Of a DNA stretch of 64,000 nucleotides, positions 56,119 through 64,000 are shown piece after piece. This DNA comes from Thiohalobacter thiocyanaticus. Its GTDB lineage: Bacteria > Pseudomonadota > Gammaproteobacteria > Thiohalobacterales > Thiohalobacteraceae. A program made the position numbers and the translations under genes. The stretch spans positions 3,169,442 through 3,233,441 of the forward strand of contig NZ_AP018052.1 in assembly GCF_002356355.1 (NCBI RefSeq), read 5' to 3'. The first letter of the stretch is position 1, and each line of letters starts with the position of its first letter. The notes beneath the pieces are model-generated. The model saw only the letters and a list, made by a program, of their open reading frames with translations, was not told where the DNA came from and searched no databases.

Positions 56119-56739
56119 ATGACCGACAGAAAGTCACACTGGGAATCCATCTACCGCGACAAATCGCCGCTGGAGGTCAGCTGGTATCAGCAGGAGCCGG
56201 CGCTGTCGCTGGAACTGATCCGGCAGGCCGGCGTTGCGCCGGACGCGCCCATTATCGACGTCGGCGGCGGCGCCTCGGTGCTGGTGGACCGGCTGCTGGC
56301 GCTGGGCTACACGGATCTGTCGTTGCTGGACCTCTCCGCCCGCGCCCTGGACTGCGCCCGCCGGCGGCTGGGGGCATCGGCCGAGCGGGTCGAGTGGCTC
56401 GAGGCGGACATCACGGCCTTTCAGCCGGGCCGCCGGTATGCCTTATGGCACGATCGTGCCGTGTTCCATTTCCTCACCACGGCGGACGAGCGGCAACGGT
56501 ATGTACAGACCCTGCAGCGGGCGCTTGTCCCGGGCGGGCATGTCATTATCGCTGCCTTCGCCATCGGCGGTCCGACCCGCTGCAGCGGCCTTGATATCGT
56601 CCAGTACGATGCCGATCGCCTGATGGGCGAACTGGGGCCGGGGTTCGCACTACAGAGCACGCGCGCGGAGGCACATGCCACACCGGGCGGTTCGATTCAG
56701 CAATTCGGGTATTTTCTCATCCGCCTGACCGCAGGCTGA
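56119..56739 (+). CDS. Class I SAM-dependent methyltransferase
   Basis: 206 residues from the ATG at 56119 (MTDRKSHWESIYRDKSPLEV). An upstream ATG at 56083 would add an unlikely Cys/Pro-rich extension. The SAM motif is PIIDVGGGASVLVDRLL, followed by DLSLLDLSARALDCARR and a late LVPGGHVIIAAFAI strand. The HWxxxYxxKSPxEVSWYQ start defines a small family of unknown substrate. It is related in architecture to TehB/UbiE-like methyltransferases but not assignable to them. Confidence 0.87.
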   Translation: MTDRKSHWESIYRDKSPLEVSWYQQEPALSLELIRQAGVAPDAPIIDVGGGASVLVDRLLALGYTDLSLLDLSARALDCARRRLGASAERVEWLEADITAFQPGRRYALWHDRAVFHFLTTADERQRYVQTLQRALVPGGHVIIAAFAIGGPTRCSGLDIVQYDADRLMGELGPGFALQSTRAEAHATPGGSIQQFGYFLIRLTAG

Positions 56740-56826
56740 AGCAGGCCGGCGGCGCCGCCCGCTCCGGGATTTTTACCCACCCGGGAATCTGCCATACTGG
56801 TCACGGCTGACCACCCGCGCCCAACC

Positions 56827-57318
56827 ATGCCGACACATCGCCTCAAAGCCCTGTTCGACCGCACCGTTGATGTCGTCTTCGGCATCATCCTGGCGTTCAT
56901 CATGCTTGGGATCGCCATGGCGTTGCTGGGCGCAACGGCCTGTACCGGGCCCGGCTGCACAGATCTTCCCGGGCCGGGTGGAAACGGCGCGCAGGTTTCC
57001 CGTGAGGCGCTGACCACACCGGCATGGCCGCGGGAGACGATTCGATATCGATGCGGGAACGGCAGGCAGCTCCAGGTCGCCTATCCGGCGCTGGAAGATG
57101 GCCGCTCGTTCGCGGCGCTGTATCATGACGGGCGACTGAGCCTGATGCGGGAGTGGCCGGCGGCCTCGGGGCTGCGTTATGTATCCCTGGACGAACAGGT
57201 CGGGCTGCGCTGGCATATCAGCGGCGGGCGGGGCAGGCTTTCCTTTCTGGCAGCCGACCATACCGCCGAGCCGATCACCCTGCTGTCGGAATGCCGGCCG
57301 CTTGCGCCCGGCAGGTGA
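56827..57318 (+). CDS. MliC-like lysozyme inhibitor family protein (membrane-anchored)
   Basis: 163 residues. An N-terminal helix (about 14-38, FGIILAFIMLGIAMALLGATAC) anchors it, followed by a Pro/Gly-rich linker, then a domain with YRCGNGRQLQVAY, RLSLMREWPAASGLRY, GLRWHISGGRGRLSFL and a final SECRP. This pattern matches the MliC/PliC fold that blocks c-type lysozymes, with two cysteines in the expected places. The resemblance is moderate. It ends three bases before the convergent RRM protein gene. Confidence 0.68.
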   Translation: MPTHRLKALFDRTVDVVFGIILAFIMLGIAMALLGATACTGPGCTDLPGPGGNGAQVSREALTTPAWPRETIRYRCGNGRQLQVAYPALEDGRSFAALYHDGRLSLMREWPAASGLRYVSLDEQVGLRWHISGGRGRLSFLAADHTAEPITLLSECRPLAPGR

Positions 57319-57321
57319 ATT

Positions 57322-57591
57322 CTAGCGCCGGCGCCCGCCCCGGCCCTTTTTCTTCGGATTCTCATCACGCACCTTCAGACTGCTGTCCATGAAGGTCTTG
57401 CCGTTGAGCGCAGTCATCGCCGCGCGGGCCTCGTGGCCTTCCATGTCGATGAAGGCAAAGCCGCGGCACTTGCCGGTGAAGATGTCACGCGGCATCTCCA
57501 GCTTGCGCACGGTGCCGAACTCGGCGAACAGATCCGTAATGTCGGTTTCCGTAGCCTGGGGGGCAATGTTGCCCACGAACAGGGTCTTCAT
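57322..57591 (-). CDS. RRM RNA-binding protein (cold-induced type)
   Basis: 89 residues, one RNA recognition motif. RNP2 is LFVGNI near residue 4-9 and RNP1 is KCRGFAFIDM near residue 42-51. The C-terminal 15 residues are Lys/Arg/Gly-rich. This is the cyanobacterial-type or proteobacterial single-RRM protein. It is downstream of a cold-shock protein gene on the same strand with a 190-base spacer that contains a probable terminator, so part of its expression may come from readthrough. The ribosome site GGGAGAG lies before its ATG. Confidence 0.92.
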   Translation of the reverse strand: MKTLFVGNIAPQATETDITDLFAEFGTVRKLEMPRDIFTGKCRGFAFIDMEGHEARAAMTALNGKTFMDSSLKVRDENPKKKGRGGRRR

Positions 57592-57666
57592 AAGACTCTC
57601 TCCCTGAATTGGTTCGTATGAACAAGGCGGCTGTCAGCCCGCTCTTCGCGCCGCTGGCGCGGCATG

Positions 57667-57713
57667 AAAAAGGCCGGACCCTGCCCCCTCAATGGAAAGG
57701 ACAGGCCCCGGCC
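57667..57713 (-). terminator. Probable terminator/attenuator between csp and RRM gene
   Basis: On the minus strand GGCCGG...CCTG (complement of 57702-57713) pairs with CAGG...CCGGCC (complement of 57672-57683) with a small internal mismatch, followed by TTTTT (complement of 57667-57671). It would end most csp transcripts and leave the RRM gene partly expressed. Confidence 0.6.
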
Positions 57714-57781
57714 CGGGATGCCGCACCGGATCGGGCCGCGCGCGCCGGCGCGGCCGTTCCGGGCAGCGGGGTGCGTCCTGC

Positions 57782-57985
57782 TTACTGGGGGACGACGTTG
57801 CTCGCCTGGGGACCCTTCGGGCCCTGCTCCAGGTCGAAGCTGACCGCCTGCGCCTCGTTCAGGGTCTTGAAACCGCTGCCCTGGATGGCGCTGAAATGCA
57901 CGAACACGTCCGCGCCGCCGTCGTCCTGAGAGATGAAACCAAAGCCCTTGGCTTCGTTGAACCACTTTACAGTACCTGTAGCCAT
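57782..57985 (-). CDS. CspA-family cold-shock protein
   Basis: 67 residues. [20 protein letters not shown] with RNP1 KGFGFI and RNP2 VFVHFSAI is definitive. It is a single-stranded nucleic acid chaperone. On the minus strand a candidate -10 TATAGT (complement of 58109-58114) would place the start near 58101, giving a leader of about 115 bases before the ATG, comparable to the long leaders of other csp genes. It is followed by a hairpin and the RRM gene. Confidence 0.95.
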   Translation of the reverse strand: MATGTVKWFNEAKGFGFISQDDGGADVFVHFSAIQGSGFKTLNEAQAVSFDLEQGPKGPQASNVVPQ

Positions 57986-58266
57986 GTTAAATATACCTTT
58001 TCAAATCAAATAATGAGGGTTTTCGCGTACAGGTATGGAAAGGGGATTCGAGAAGTAACCGGTGGGAACTGCTGAAACTGCCGATATCGATATCTGTCGC
58101 TGAGACCCACTATAGGCCATGCCTGTCCATAAAGCTATCGTTATTTCATTTTTATTTTCCCGCCTGCGGCAGGTGGCCGGGAGGGGGATTCACGCCGAGG
58201 CGGTGTTTTTGCGTCCCACGCTGGCCTATAATCTTTAATCTATGTATATCCGCATGTTTTTCGAAA

Positions 58267-58896
58267 ATGATTGATGCCAAGCAGGCCCTGCAGCGGCTCC
58301 GGGACGGCAACGAACGCTTCGCCACCAATGTACGCAGCCTGGACAATCTGCTCAGCCAGACCCAGCGCGGCCAGTTTGCCGGGCTGCGGCAGGAACCCTT
58401 CGCCATCATCCTGGGCTGCTCGGACTCGCGCGCCCCGGCGGAGATGGTATTCGATCAGGGCCTGGGGGATCTGTTCGTGATCCGGGTGGCGGGCAACATC
58501 GTCGCGCCCTCGCAGGTGGGCAGCGTGGAGTTCGCCGCGACCGAATTCGGCACCCGGCTGGTGGTGGTGCTGGGCCACACCCACTGCGGCGCCATCCAGG
58601 CCACAGTGGACGACCTGCAGCGGCCCGGCAGTCACTCGGACAATGTCCGTTCCATCGTCAACCGCATCCGCCCGGCCGTGGAGGGTCTGGTCGCATCCGA
58701 TACCGGCCGCGATCCGACCGGCTTGATCGAGGCCGCCACCCGTGCCAACGTGAGTGCCTCGGCCGATCACCTGCGTCACGGCTCGGCGATTCTGGAGGAA
58801 CTGATCGCCAACGACGGCCTGCTGGTGGTCGGGGCCGAATACAACCTCGAGTCCGGGCGAGTGGATTTCTTCGACGGCATGCCCGGCACGGACTGA
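58267..58896 (+). CDS. Beta-class carbonic anhydrase
   Basis: 209 residues. The zinc ligands are visible: Cys51 and Asp53 in GCSDSR, and His104 and Cys107 in GHTHCGA, with Arg55. The body is a single domain without a signal peptide, so it is cytoplasmic. It interconverts CO2 and bicarbonate for metabolism or pH control. It sits in single copy, 281 bases from the divergent csp gene, and is followed by a ZIP transporter gene after 34 bases. Zinc is the common theme of the pair. Confidence 0.95.
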   Translation: MIDAKQALQRLRDGNERFATNVRSLDNLLSQTQRGQFAGLRQEPFAIILGCSDSRAPAEMVFDQGLGDLFVIRVAGNIVAPSQVGSVEFAATEFGTRLVVVLGHTHCGAIQATVDDLQRPGSHSDNVRSIVNRIRPAVEGLVASDTGRDPTGLIEAATRANVSASADHLRHGSAILEELIANDGLLVVGAEYNLESGRVDFFDGMPGTD

Positions 58897-58930
58897 GACC
58901 AGACGACAACAACAGCCCCCGCGGCACGGC

Positions 58931-59650
58931 ATGGACGAACTCGCGCGCATCCTCATCTACACCGCCGCTGCGGGACTGTGCATTCCGCTCGGTGGGCTGC
59001 TTGCCTGCATCGAGCATATCCAGCCGCGCTGGCTGGAAAGGGAATTCAGGCATTTCGTGATCGCCTTCGGCGGCGGCATCCTGCTGGGGGCGGTGGCGCT
59101 GGTGCTCATCCCCGAAGGCATGCAGCACTACAACGGCAGCCTCGCCGGGGTGGGGTTTCTGATCCTGGGCGGCCTGATCTTCTTCCAGCTGGAGCGCTGG
59201 CTGGGGGTGCACCGCAGGGAATCCCCGCAGCTGCTGGGCATGCTGCTCGACTACATCCCCGAGTCCGTCGCCCTGGGCGGCATGTTCGCCGTCGGCTCCG
59301 GCAGCGCGGCACTGTTCGCCTTCTTCATCGGCATGCAGAACCTGCCCGAAGGCTTCAACGCCTACCGCGAATTGATCCACGGCGGACGGCGCCGACGCCA
59401 TGTGCTGCTGCTGATGCTGGCGCTGGCCGGACTCGGTCCGCTGGTCGGACTGCTGGGCTGGGCACTGCTGGCCGACTCCCCCTATGCGCTGGGAGCGATC
59501 ATGCTCACAGCTGCCGGCGGCATCCTGTATCTGATCTTCCAGGACATCGCGCCCCAGTCGCGGCTGGACCGGCACTGGGCCCCGCCACTGGGTGCGATTT
59601 TCGGCTTTGCCGTCGGCCTGACCGGCCACGCCCTGATGGGCGGGGCATGA
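58931..59650 (+). CDS. ZIP family divalent metal transporter
   Basis: 239 residues, about seven to eight helices. The metal-site helices carry DYIPESVALGG and GMQNLPEGFNAY, the paired ZIP motifs. They imply Zn2+ (or similar) uptake across the inner membrane, although some related proteins act in other directions. It follows the carbonic anhydrase gene by 34 bases, consistent with a shared transcript supplying zinc for it. It converges on the gene for the exported coiled-coil protein, 5 bases away. Confidence 0.83.
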   Translation: MDELARILIYTAAAGLCIPLGGLLACIEHIQPRWLEREFRHFVIAFGGGILLGAVALVLIPEGMQHYNGSLAGVGFLILGGLIFFQLERWLGVHRRESPQLLGMLLDYIPESVALGGMFAVGSGSAALFAFFIGMQNLPEGFNAYRELIHGGRRRRHVLLLMLALAGLGPLVGLLGWALLADSPYALGAIMLTAAGGILYLIFQDIAPQSRLDRHWAPPLGAIFGFAVGLTGHALMGGA

Positions 59651-59655
59651 GGGCG

Positions 59656-60462
59656 CTAGTTGCGGGGAAGCCGCAGATCATCCAGGGGGCGCGGCGAGGC
59701 ATCGCCCGGCCCCTTGAGTTCCAGCAGCAGCCGGCTCTCCACCGGACTGGGACCGAAGCCGTCCGAGGCCGCCACGGCCCAGACCCGGATGCGATGCACC
59801 CCCGGGTCGAGCCGGACCGTCCCGCGCTGACTGGCCCAGCTCGGCGTATCCCTGAATTCGAGCACCTGCGCGTCATCCACGCTCAACCAGGCGCTCATGC
59901 GGGTGGAGACGTTGGCGCCGCCCTGGCGGGCCGGCTTGGGGTAGATGACGAACTGATATTCGCCCGCCTCGGCAACCGGCAGTTCCCCCACCAGTTCGAT
60001 GCCCGCATAGGGATAGGCCGACGGATCATGGTAATCGGAGAAGGGGCCGGCCCCGGTGACATCATGCTCCACCGGATCGAAGCTGATCTCATGGGTCTCG
60101 GCCACCCGCCCGGAGACAGTCGGCTCCATGGCGGAGGGCGGCTGACTGTCCAGCGTCTCGCTGCTGAGGTAATAGCGCATCATGCCGCCCGGGCGGCCGG
60201 TGTGCATGGGCTGACGGTAGCTCCGGTACTCGACCGGCGGCGCGGGCTGACTGCGTTCGGCCGCCCCTGCCCGGGCTTCAGCCTCGGCCCCGGTCCGGTT
60301 CTGCTCCTGCATCAGTTCGCGCAGTTCCCTGATCTCGCGCTCCAGCCGCTCCAACCGCTCATCCGCCGACTCGGCAAGCGCCGGTTGGGTCAGCATGCAT
60401 GCCAGCAGGGACATGCCGGCCAGCTGCCTGAGATACCGCCAGTCAGGTTGGGTCATGTTCAT
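59656..60462 (-). CDS. Exported coiled-coil protein with PA14-like/beta region
   Basis: 268 residues from the ATG at 60462, which overlaps the response regulator stop as ATGA. A signal peptide covers about residues 1-31 (LAGMSLLACMLTQPALAES). A heptad-rich helix DERLERLEREIRELREL is next, then a Pro/Ser/Arg linker, then a beta-rich region from about residue 85 that resembles a PA14-type or sugar-binding module (YYLSSETL, GIELVGELPVAEAGEYQF, VRLDPGVHRIRVWA). Domain identification is tentative. It is cotranscribed with the sigma-54 regulator and kinase, so it is likely a component or output of that pathway. No enzyme motif is seen. Confidence 0.72.
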   Translation of the reverse strand: MNMTQPDWRYLRQLAGMSLLACMLTQPALAESADERLERLEREIRELRELMQEQNRTGAEAEARAGAAERSQPAPPVEYRSYRQPMHTGRPGGMMRYYLSSETLDSQPPSAMEPTVSGRVAETHEISFDPVEHDVTGAGPFSDYHDPSAYPYAGIELVGELPVAEAGEYQFVIYPKPARQGGANVSTRMSAWLSVDDAQVLEFRDTPSWASQRGTVRLDPGVHRIRVWAVAASDGFGPSPVESRLLLELKGPGDASPRPLDDLRLPRN

Positions 60463-61868
60463 TCCTTGTCGTTGAGGTGGTAGCGCTTGATCTTGCGCCA
60501 CAGGGTGGACTTGTCGATCCCGAGGATCTCCGCAGTCAGACCGCGGTCGCCGCCGGTCTCGCGCAGCGTCTTCTTGATGAAATAGGCCTCGATGTCCTCC
60601 AGGCTCTGCGGCGCCATGTAATCCAGCGCCTTGCCGACCTGCTCCCGGGATTCGGTGATCTCCGGCGGCAACAGATCGACATCGATCAGTTCCCCTTCGG
60701 CCAGGATGATCATGCGTTCCAGCATATTCTCCAGCTCTCTCACGTTGCCGGGCCATTCGTAACGCATGAAGGCGCCCAGGACGCGCGTGCTGACACCGCG
60801 CACGCGCTTGCCCAGGCGGGCCGAGATATGATTCACGAGGTGATTCACCAGCAGGGGAATGTCATCCCTGCGCTCACGCAGCGCGGGGATGTGGATCTCG
60901 ATCACCTTCAGCCGGTAATAGAGATCCTCACGGAAGTCGCCCTTTGCGATCAGATCCTGAATCGAGCGGTTGCTGGCCGCGAGTACGCGTACATTCACGC
61001 TGCGCGGCGTCGTGTCGCCCATACGGTAAAAGGCACCGTCCTGCAGCACGCGCAGCAGCTTGGCCTGCAGCGACAGGGAGGCATTATTGATCTCGTCGAG
61101 AAAGAGCGTCCCGCCGTCAGCCGCCTCGAACAGGCCGCTCTTGTTGCGCTCGGCCCCGGTGAAGGCGCCGCGGACATAGCCGAACAGTTCGCTCTCGATG
61201 ATGTTTTCCGGAATGGCGGCGCAGTTGATCGCCACGAAACTCTTGTCCCGGCGGCCGCTCTGCTCGTGGATCTGCCGTGCAACCAGTTCCTTGCCGCAGC
61301 CGCTCTCGCCGGTGATGAGCACAGTGCAGTCGAATTCCGCAGCGGCATCGATCAGCTTGCGCATGCGGGACACCGACTGGGAGCGCCCCACGAAACCCTC
61401 GTCCTCCCCGCGGATCAGACGGTTCTGCTCACGCAGCTCATGGTTTTCCCGCCGCAGTTGATAGTGCTCCAGCGCGCGCTCGACCACGCAGAACAACTCG
61501 TCGTTGTCGAAGGGCTTCTTGATGTAATCGAAGGCCCCGGATTTCAGTGCATCGATGGCCGATTCCACGGACGCGTAGCCAGTGATGATCGCCACCTGCG
61601 TCATCGGGTTGTGCGAGCGCGCGAACTTCAGCAGCTGCATGCCGTCCACGCCCGGCATCTTGAGGTCGGTCACGAGCAGCGCCACATCATTGTTCTCGAT
61701 GAAATCCAGCGCGTGCTGCGAACTGTCTGCCTGCACCACCTCGACATCGAGCCGCGATATCACACTGGCAACCAGTTCGCGCATTGCGGCATCGTCCTCG
61801 CAGACGAGAACCAGAGGACGCGCACCCGGGTTGGTTGTTTCGTTTGTCTCGGCCGCAGTGGCGCTCAT
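60459..61868 (-). CDS. Sigma-54-dependent response regulator (NtrC family)
   Basis: 469 residues. The receiver domain has the acidic pair CEDD near residue 24 and phosphoacceptor Asp68 in LLVTDLKMPG. The AAA+ domain carries GESGCGKELVARQIH (Walker A), the GAFTGA loop that contacts sigma-54, and a Walker B segment GGTLFLDEI. The C-terminal helix-turn-helix is LTAEILGIDKSTLWRKIK. It activates sigma-54 promoters when phosphorylated. It overlaps the kinase gene by four bases. Targets are not visible, but the cotranscribed exported protein and nearby porin are candidates. Confidence 0.95.
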   Translation of the reverse strand: MSATAAETNETTNPGARPLVLVCEDDAAMRELVASVISRLDVEVVQADSSQHALDFIENNDVALLVTDLKMPGVDGMQLLKFARSHNPMTQVAIITGYASVESAIDALKSGAFDYIKKPFDNDELFCVVERALEHYQLRRENHELREQNRLIRGEDEGFVGRSQSVSRMRKLIDAAAEFDCTVLITGESGCGKELVARQIHEQSGRRDKSFVAINCAAIPENIIESELFGYVRGAFTGAERNKSGLFEAADGGTLFLDEINNASLSLQAKLLRVLQDGAFYRMGDTTPRSVNVRVLAASNRSIQDLIAKGDFREDLYYRLKVIEIHIPALRERRDDIPLLVNHLVNHISARLGKRVRGVSTRVLGAFMRYEWPGNVRELENMLERMIILAEGELIDVDLLPPEITESREQVGKALDYMAPQSLEDIEAYFIKKTLRETGGDRGLTAEILGIDKSTLWRKIKRYHLNDKE

Positions 61869-63361
61869 CTGTCTGCCTCATTCAAAACGCGCGGAAGCTC
61901 CACGACGAACCGGGCCCCGTCCGTATAGCCGGCGTCATACCATACCGATGCACCACGCCGGTTGAGCATGGCCTGGCAGATGGCCAGACCGAGTCCGGAG
62001 CCGCTGCCCACGTCCTTGGTGGTGAAGAAGGGATCGAAGATCCGGCTTCTGACGTCTTCAGGGATGCCGGGGCCGGTATCCTCGACGATCAGACGCGCGC
62101 GGTCATCGCCGCTCAATTCCGTGCGGACATTGATGGCGGCATTGTCCTCGCTTGCCAGGGCCTGGATGGAATTCAGCATGAGATTGACCAGCACGATCTC
62201 CAGCTGGCCGCAGCCGCCTTCAACCCAGATCTCGCCTTCGGGCAACTCCAGGTTCACATCGATATTGTAACGCTTCATCCTGCAGCTGACGAAGGTCTCG
62301 CTGACGTTGCGTACCAGATCGTTGATCTCGCAGACATCGTTGGTGCATTCGTCGCGGCTGCGTGCGTAGTGCAGCAGATCGTCGATAATCCTGGAGCAGC
62401 GGCGGGCCTCGTCGCAGATGATGCGCGTCCATTCATGCGCCTTGCGGTTCTCGCCCATGGCGTCACGCAGCAACTGGGCATAGCCGACAATGCTGCCCAA
62501 CGGAGTGTTCAGCTCATGCGCCACGCCGGCGGCCATCTCGCCCATGGCCACGAGTTTCTCCTGGTTATAGACATTCTCCTGCAGTCGTTTGTAATCGCTG
62601 ATGTCCTGCAGGGTGATCACGGCCCCCATGTCCGGGTCCGCCTGGGTGATGAATGACAGATTCAGCGAAAGATAACGTTTCTCGCCCTTGAGCGGGATAT
62701 TGATTTCCTGGTTGGTGATATGGCGCTTGTACAGGAAGGCATCGCGCAGGAGATTCCTGTCGGACTCCGTCAGCGTCAGCAGGTCGAACAGGCTGCGTCC
62801 GACCAGTTCCTCCTCGGAGTCACCGAACATGGTCTCGGCCTGGGAATTCACCGCATTAATATACAGATTGTCATCGACGCTCAACAGTGCGCCCGGCAGA
62901 CTCTGCAGTACGGCATTGATGCGGTTGCGTTCGTTCAGAAAGCGGTTCTGGCACTCCTCGACCGTGGAGAACACGCGGCGCAGACTGGTCATCATGGAGT
63001 TGTAATCCGCGATCAGTTCCCTGAGGTAGGGATCGCGTATCCGGCCCACATCGACCGGGGACAGCACTCCATCCTGCGCATCCCGCATACCTGCATGCAT
63101 GATGCCGAGTATCTGCCGATACCGGATCATCCGGTACATGAAAAAGCCGAGCGCAGCCAGCAGCACGCCGACGGGAAGCAGAAACAGGAAGACCGGCAGT
63201 TCGCCGAGCCGGTGGGAATAGAAGACGAGGACTACAGCGATGACCACGCCTACCGCGCTGATCACCATTCCGAGGGCGCAGTCGGCCCGCGCACGCGACT
63301 CGTTCGGGTCGCGGCCGTTACGGCCTCGATCCACCGCAGTAGAAATTGCCACAGTCCACAC
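61865..63361 (-). CDS. PAS-domain sensor histidine kinase
   Basis: 498 residues as read from a GTG at 63361. The start is uncertain: other GTG codons lie within the first ten residues and no ribosome site is clear. Two membrane helices lie near residues 29-47 and 55-75, followed by a cytoplasmic linker, a PAS domain (VLQSLPGALLSVDDNLYINAV), the phosphoacceptor His282 in VAHELNTPLGS, and an ATPase domain with DTGPGIPEDV and GSGSGLGLAI. Only a short loop lies outside. It pairs with the sigma-54 regulator encoded downstream (4-base overlap). The signal is unknown. Confidence 0.93.
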   Translation of the reverse strand: MWTVAISTAVDRGRNGRDPNESRARADCALGMVISAVGVVIAVVLVFYSHRLGELPVFLFLLPVGVLLAALGFFMYRMIRYRQILGIMHAGMRDAQDGVLSPVDVGRIRDPYLRELIADYNSMMTSLRRVFSTVEECQNRFLNERNRINAVLQSLPGALLSVDDNLYINAVNSQAETMFGDSEEELVGRSLFDLLTLTESDRNLLRDAFLYKRHITNQEINIPLKGEKRYLSLNLSFITQADPDMGAVITLQDISDYKRLQENVYNQEKLVAMGEMAAGVAHELNTPLGSIVGYAQLLRDAMGENRKAHEWTRIICDEARRCSRIIDDLLHYARSRDECTNDVCEINDLVRNVSETFVSCRMKRYNIDVNLELPEGEIWVEGGCGQLEIVLVNLMLNSIQALASEDNAAINVRTELSGDDRARLIVEDTGPGIPEDVRSRIFDPFFTTKDVGSGSGLGLAICQAMLNRRGASVWYDAGYTDGARFVVELPRVLNEADR

Positions 63362-63451
63362 CCGTTGCCGGCCTCAGTCTGGCCGGTGCTGACTCAGATG
63401 ATTCTGGCCCGGACGCCGCCACAATCGGCGGGTCCGAGCCAGATCAGTTTA

Positions 63452-64000
63452 TCAGAAGATCAGCTGCAGACCCAGCGTGACCTGGTCGTGGTCGCGCAGT
63501 GACTGGAGCGTCGGGTGCTGCTTGTCGTAGTCAACATTGGCATACTCGAAGGTCACCTTGAGTTGCTGTCCGTTGATGTAATAGTTGGCACCGACGCTCT
63601 TCCAGGTGTTGGTGTAGTAACCGCTGTCGACCCCGTAATCCAGGTCCTCGTAGCGGGCGAAGAACTGCAGCCGGCCGACACCCACCTTGTTGGGCAGCAG
63701 GTAACCGGCCTTGACATAATAGCCATCCAGTTCACTGGTGGGCGGCAGCGCCGGATCCGGACTACCGTTAATCGCATCATCCGTGCTGAAATCCATATAT
63801 GCGGCCGATGCCGTCACCGTACCCTGGGATGTGGGGTACTCCATAAAGGCATCCACCGTCCAAGCTTCATAGTCGCTCGCACCCGTCCGGCTGGGATAAT
63901 CGGCATAGGCAACGTCATTCTGCATGTCGTAGGCCGCGCCGATAGTCAGGACCTTGCGTGTTCCCAGGTAGGTGCCGCGGTAGCCGTAGTCGTACTCCGG
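63452..64000 (-). CDS. Porin (phosphate-selective type), 3' part
   Basis: The frame is open to the window edge (182 residues visible), so the start is beyond 64000. The visible part is a run of amphipathic beta strands with alternating aromatics (DGYYVKAGYLLPNKVGV, RLQFFARYEDLDYGVDSGYY, SVGANYYINGQQLKVTFEY) and ends LGLQLIF, with the terminal Phe expected of outer-membrane beta barrels. It resembles OprO/OprP-like porins. The kinase gene starts 90 bases away on the same strand, so a common transcript or at least neighbourhood control is possible. Confidence 0.82.
   Translation of the reverse strand, partial: PEYDYGYRGTYLGTRKVLTIGAAYDMQNDVAYADYPSRTGASDYEAWTVDAFMEYPTSQGTVTASAAYMDFSTDDAINGSPDPALPPTSELDGYYVKAGYLLPNKVGVGRLQFFARYEDLDYGVDSGYYTNTWKSVGANYYINGQQLKVTFEYANVDYDKQHPTLQSLRDHDQVTLGLQLIF

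Noticed and set aside
63362..63451. Sigma-54 promoter between kinase and porin genes
   Set aside because: A GG...GC pair occurs on the minus strand but with spacing one base short and poor flanking match to the -24/-12 consensus.

Overview
The window is one contiguous, densely coded stretch of high-GC bacterial chromosome. Gene content and order point to a gammaproteobacterium. Several blocks keep the order known from Pseudomonas aeruginosa: gshB / tonB-yqgE-ruvX-pyrR-pyrB-pyrC' / pilT-pilU / yggS-proC-yggT; an exoIII-like gene divergent from pyrE, then argB-algC-dut-coaBC-radC and rpmB-rpmG; and mutM-ggt-fdx-coaD-rsmD-M16-M16-ftsY-ftsE-ftsX-rpoH. The glutamate-cysteine ligase is of the Acidithiobacillus type, and the accessory genes (PyrK-like subunit, VPxPA-tagged exported proteins, CcoS, GldAFG-like ABC system) suggest a lineage near the Chromatiales/Ectothiorhodospirales rather than Pseudomonas itself. 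That placement is inference. I saw no tRNA, rRNA, CRISPR array, transposase, phage or plasmid genes.

Layout. 1-4.9 kb: glutathione synthesis (gshA partial, gshB), then a flavinylation-type cassette (apbE, NusG-domain-II protein, Gx transporter) and tonB, chained by tiny overlaps. 5-10.3 kb: yqgE-ruvX-pyrR-pyrB and a dihydroorotase homologue that has lost a metal ligand, then a PyrK-like flavoprotein and a SelW/Rdx protein. 10.3-12.7 kb: pilU and pilT (minus strand). 12.8-18.1 kb: yggS-proC-yggT-yggU, a dynamin-like GTPase and a DUF4426 protein. 18.1-29 kb: TauE/SafE protein, exonuclease III, pyrE, TSUP protein, DUF4124 protein, argB, a membrane-anchored algC, dut, coaBC, radC, rpmB, rpmG. 29-40.4 kb: fatty acid desaturase, EAL-HDOD protein, orphan hydantoinase A, GldA/F/G plus DUF4340 operon, a lipoamide-dehydrogenase-like enzyme, mutM. 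40.4-54.1 kb: ggt, fdx, coaD, rsmD, an M16 peptidase pair, ftsYEX, a REC-REC-GGDEF protein and rpoH, with two VPxPA-tail exported proteins inserted into this otherwise conserved block. 54.1-64 kb: accessory genes (a 30-residue membrane peptide, ccoS, DUF3775, exported MsrA, cupin, methyltransferase, MliC-like protein, RRM protein, cold shock protein, carbonic anhydrase, ZIP transporter), then a sigma-54 two-component system with an exported coiled-coil protein and the 3' part of a porin.

The most informative non-coding signal is upstream of rpoH: a sigma-E-type promoter overlapped by an almost perfect CIRCE operator, which would place the heat-shock sigma factor under both envelope-stress activation and HrcA repression. 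A family of small inverted-repeat elements (termini near CGTCATTGCG / CGCAATGACG) occurs at least four times, mostly between convergent genes. Other palindromes mark the junctions of accessory genes. Gene functions are assigned from family resemblance read by eye. No database search was run.
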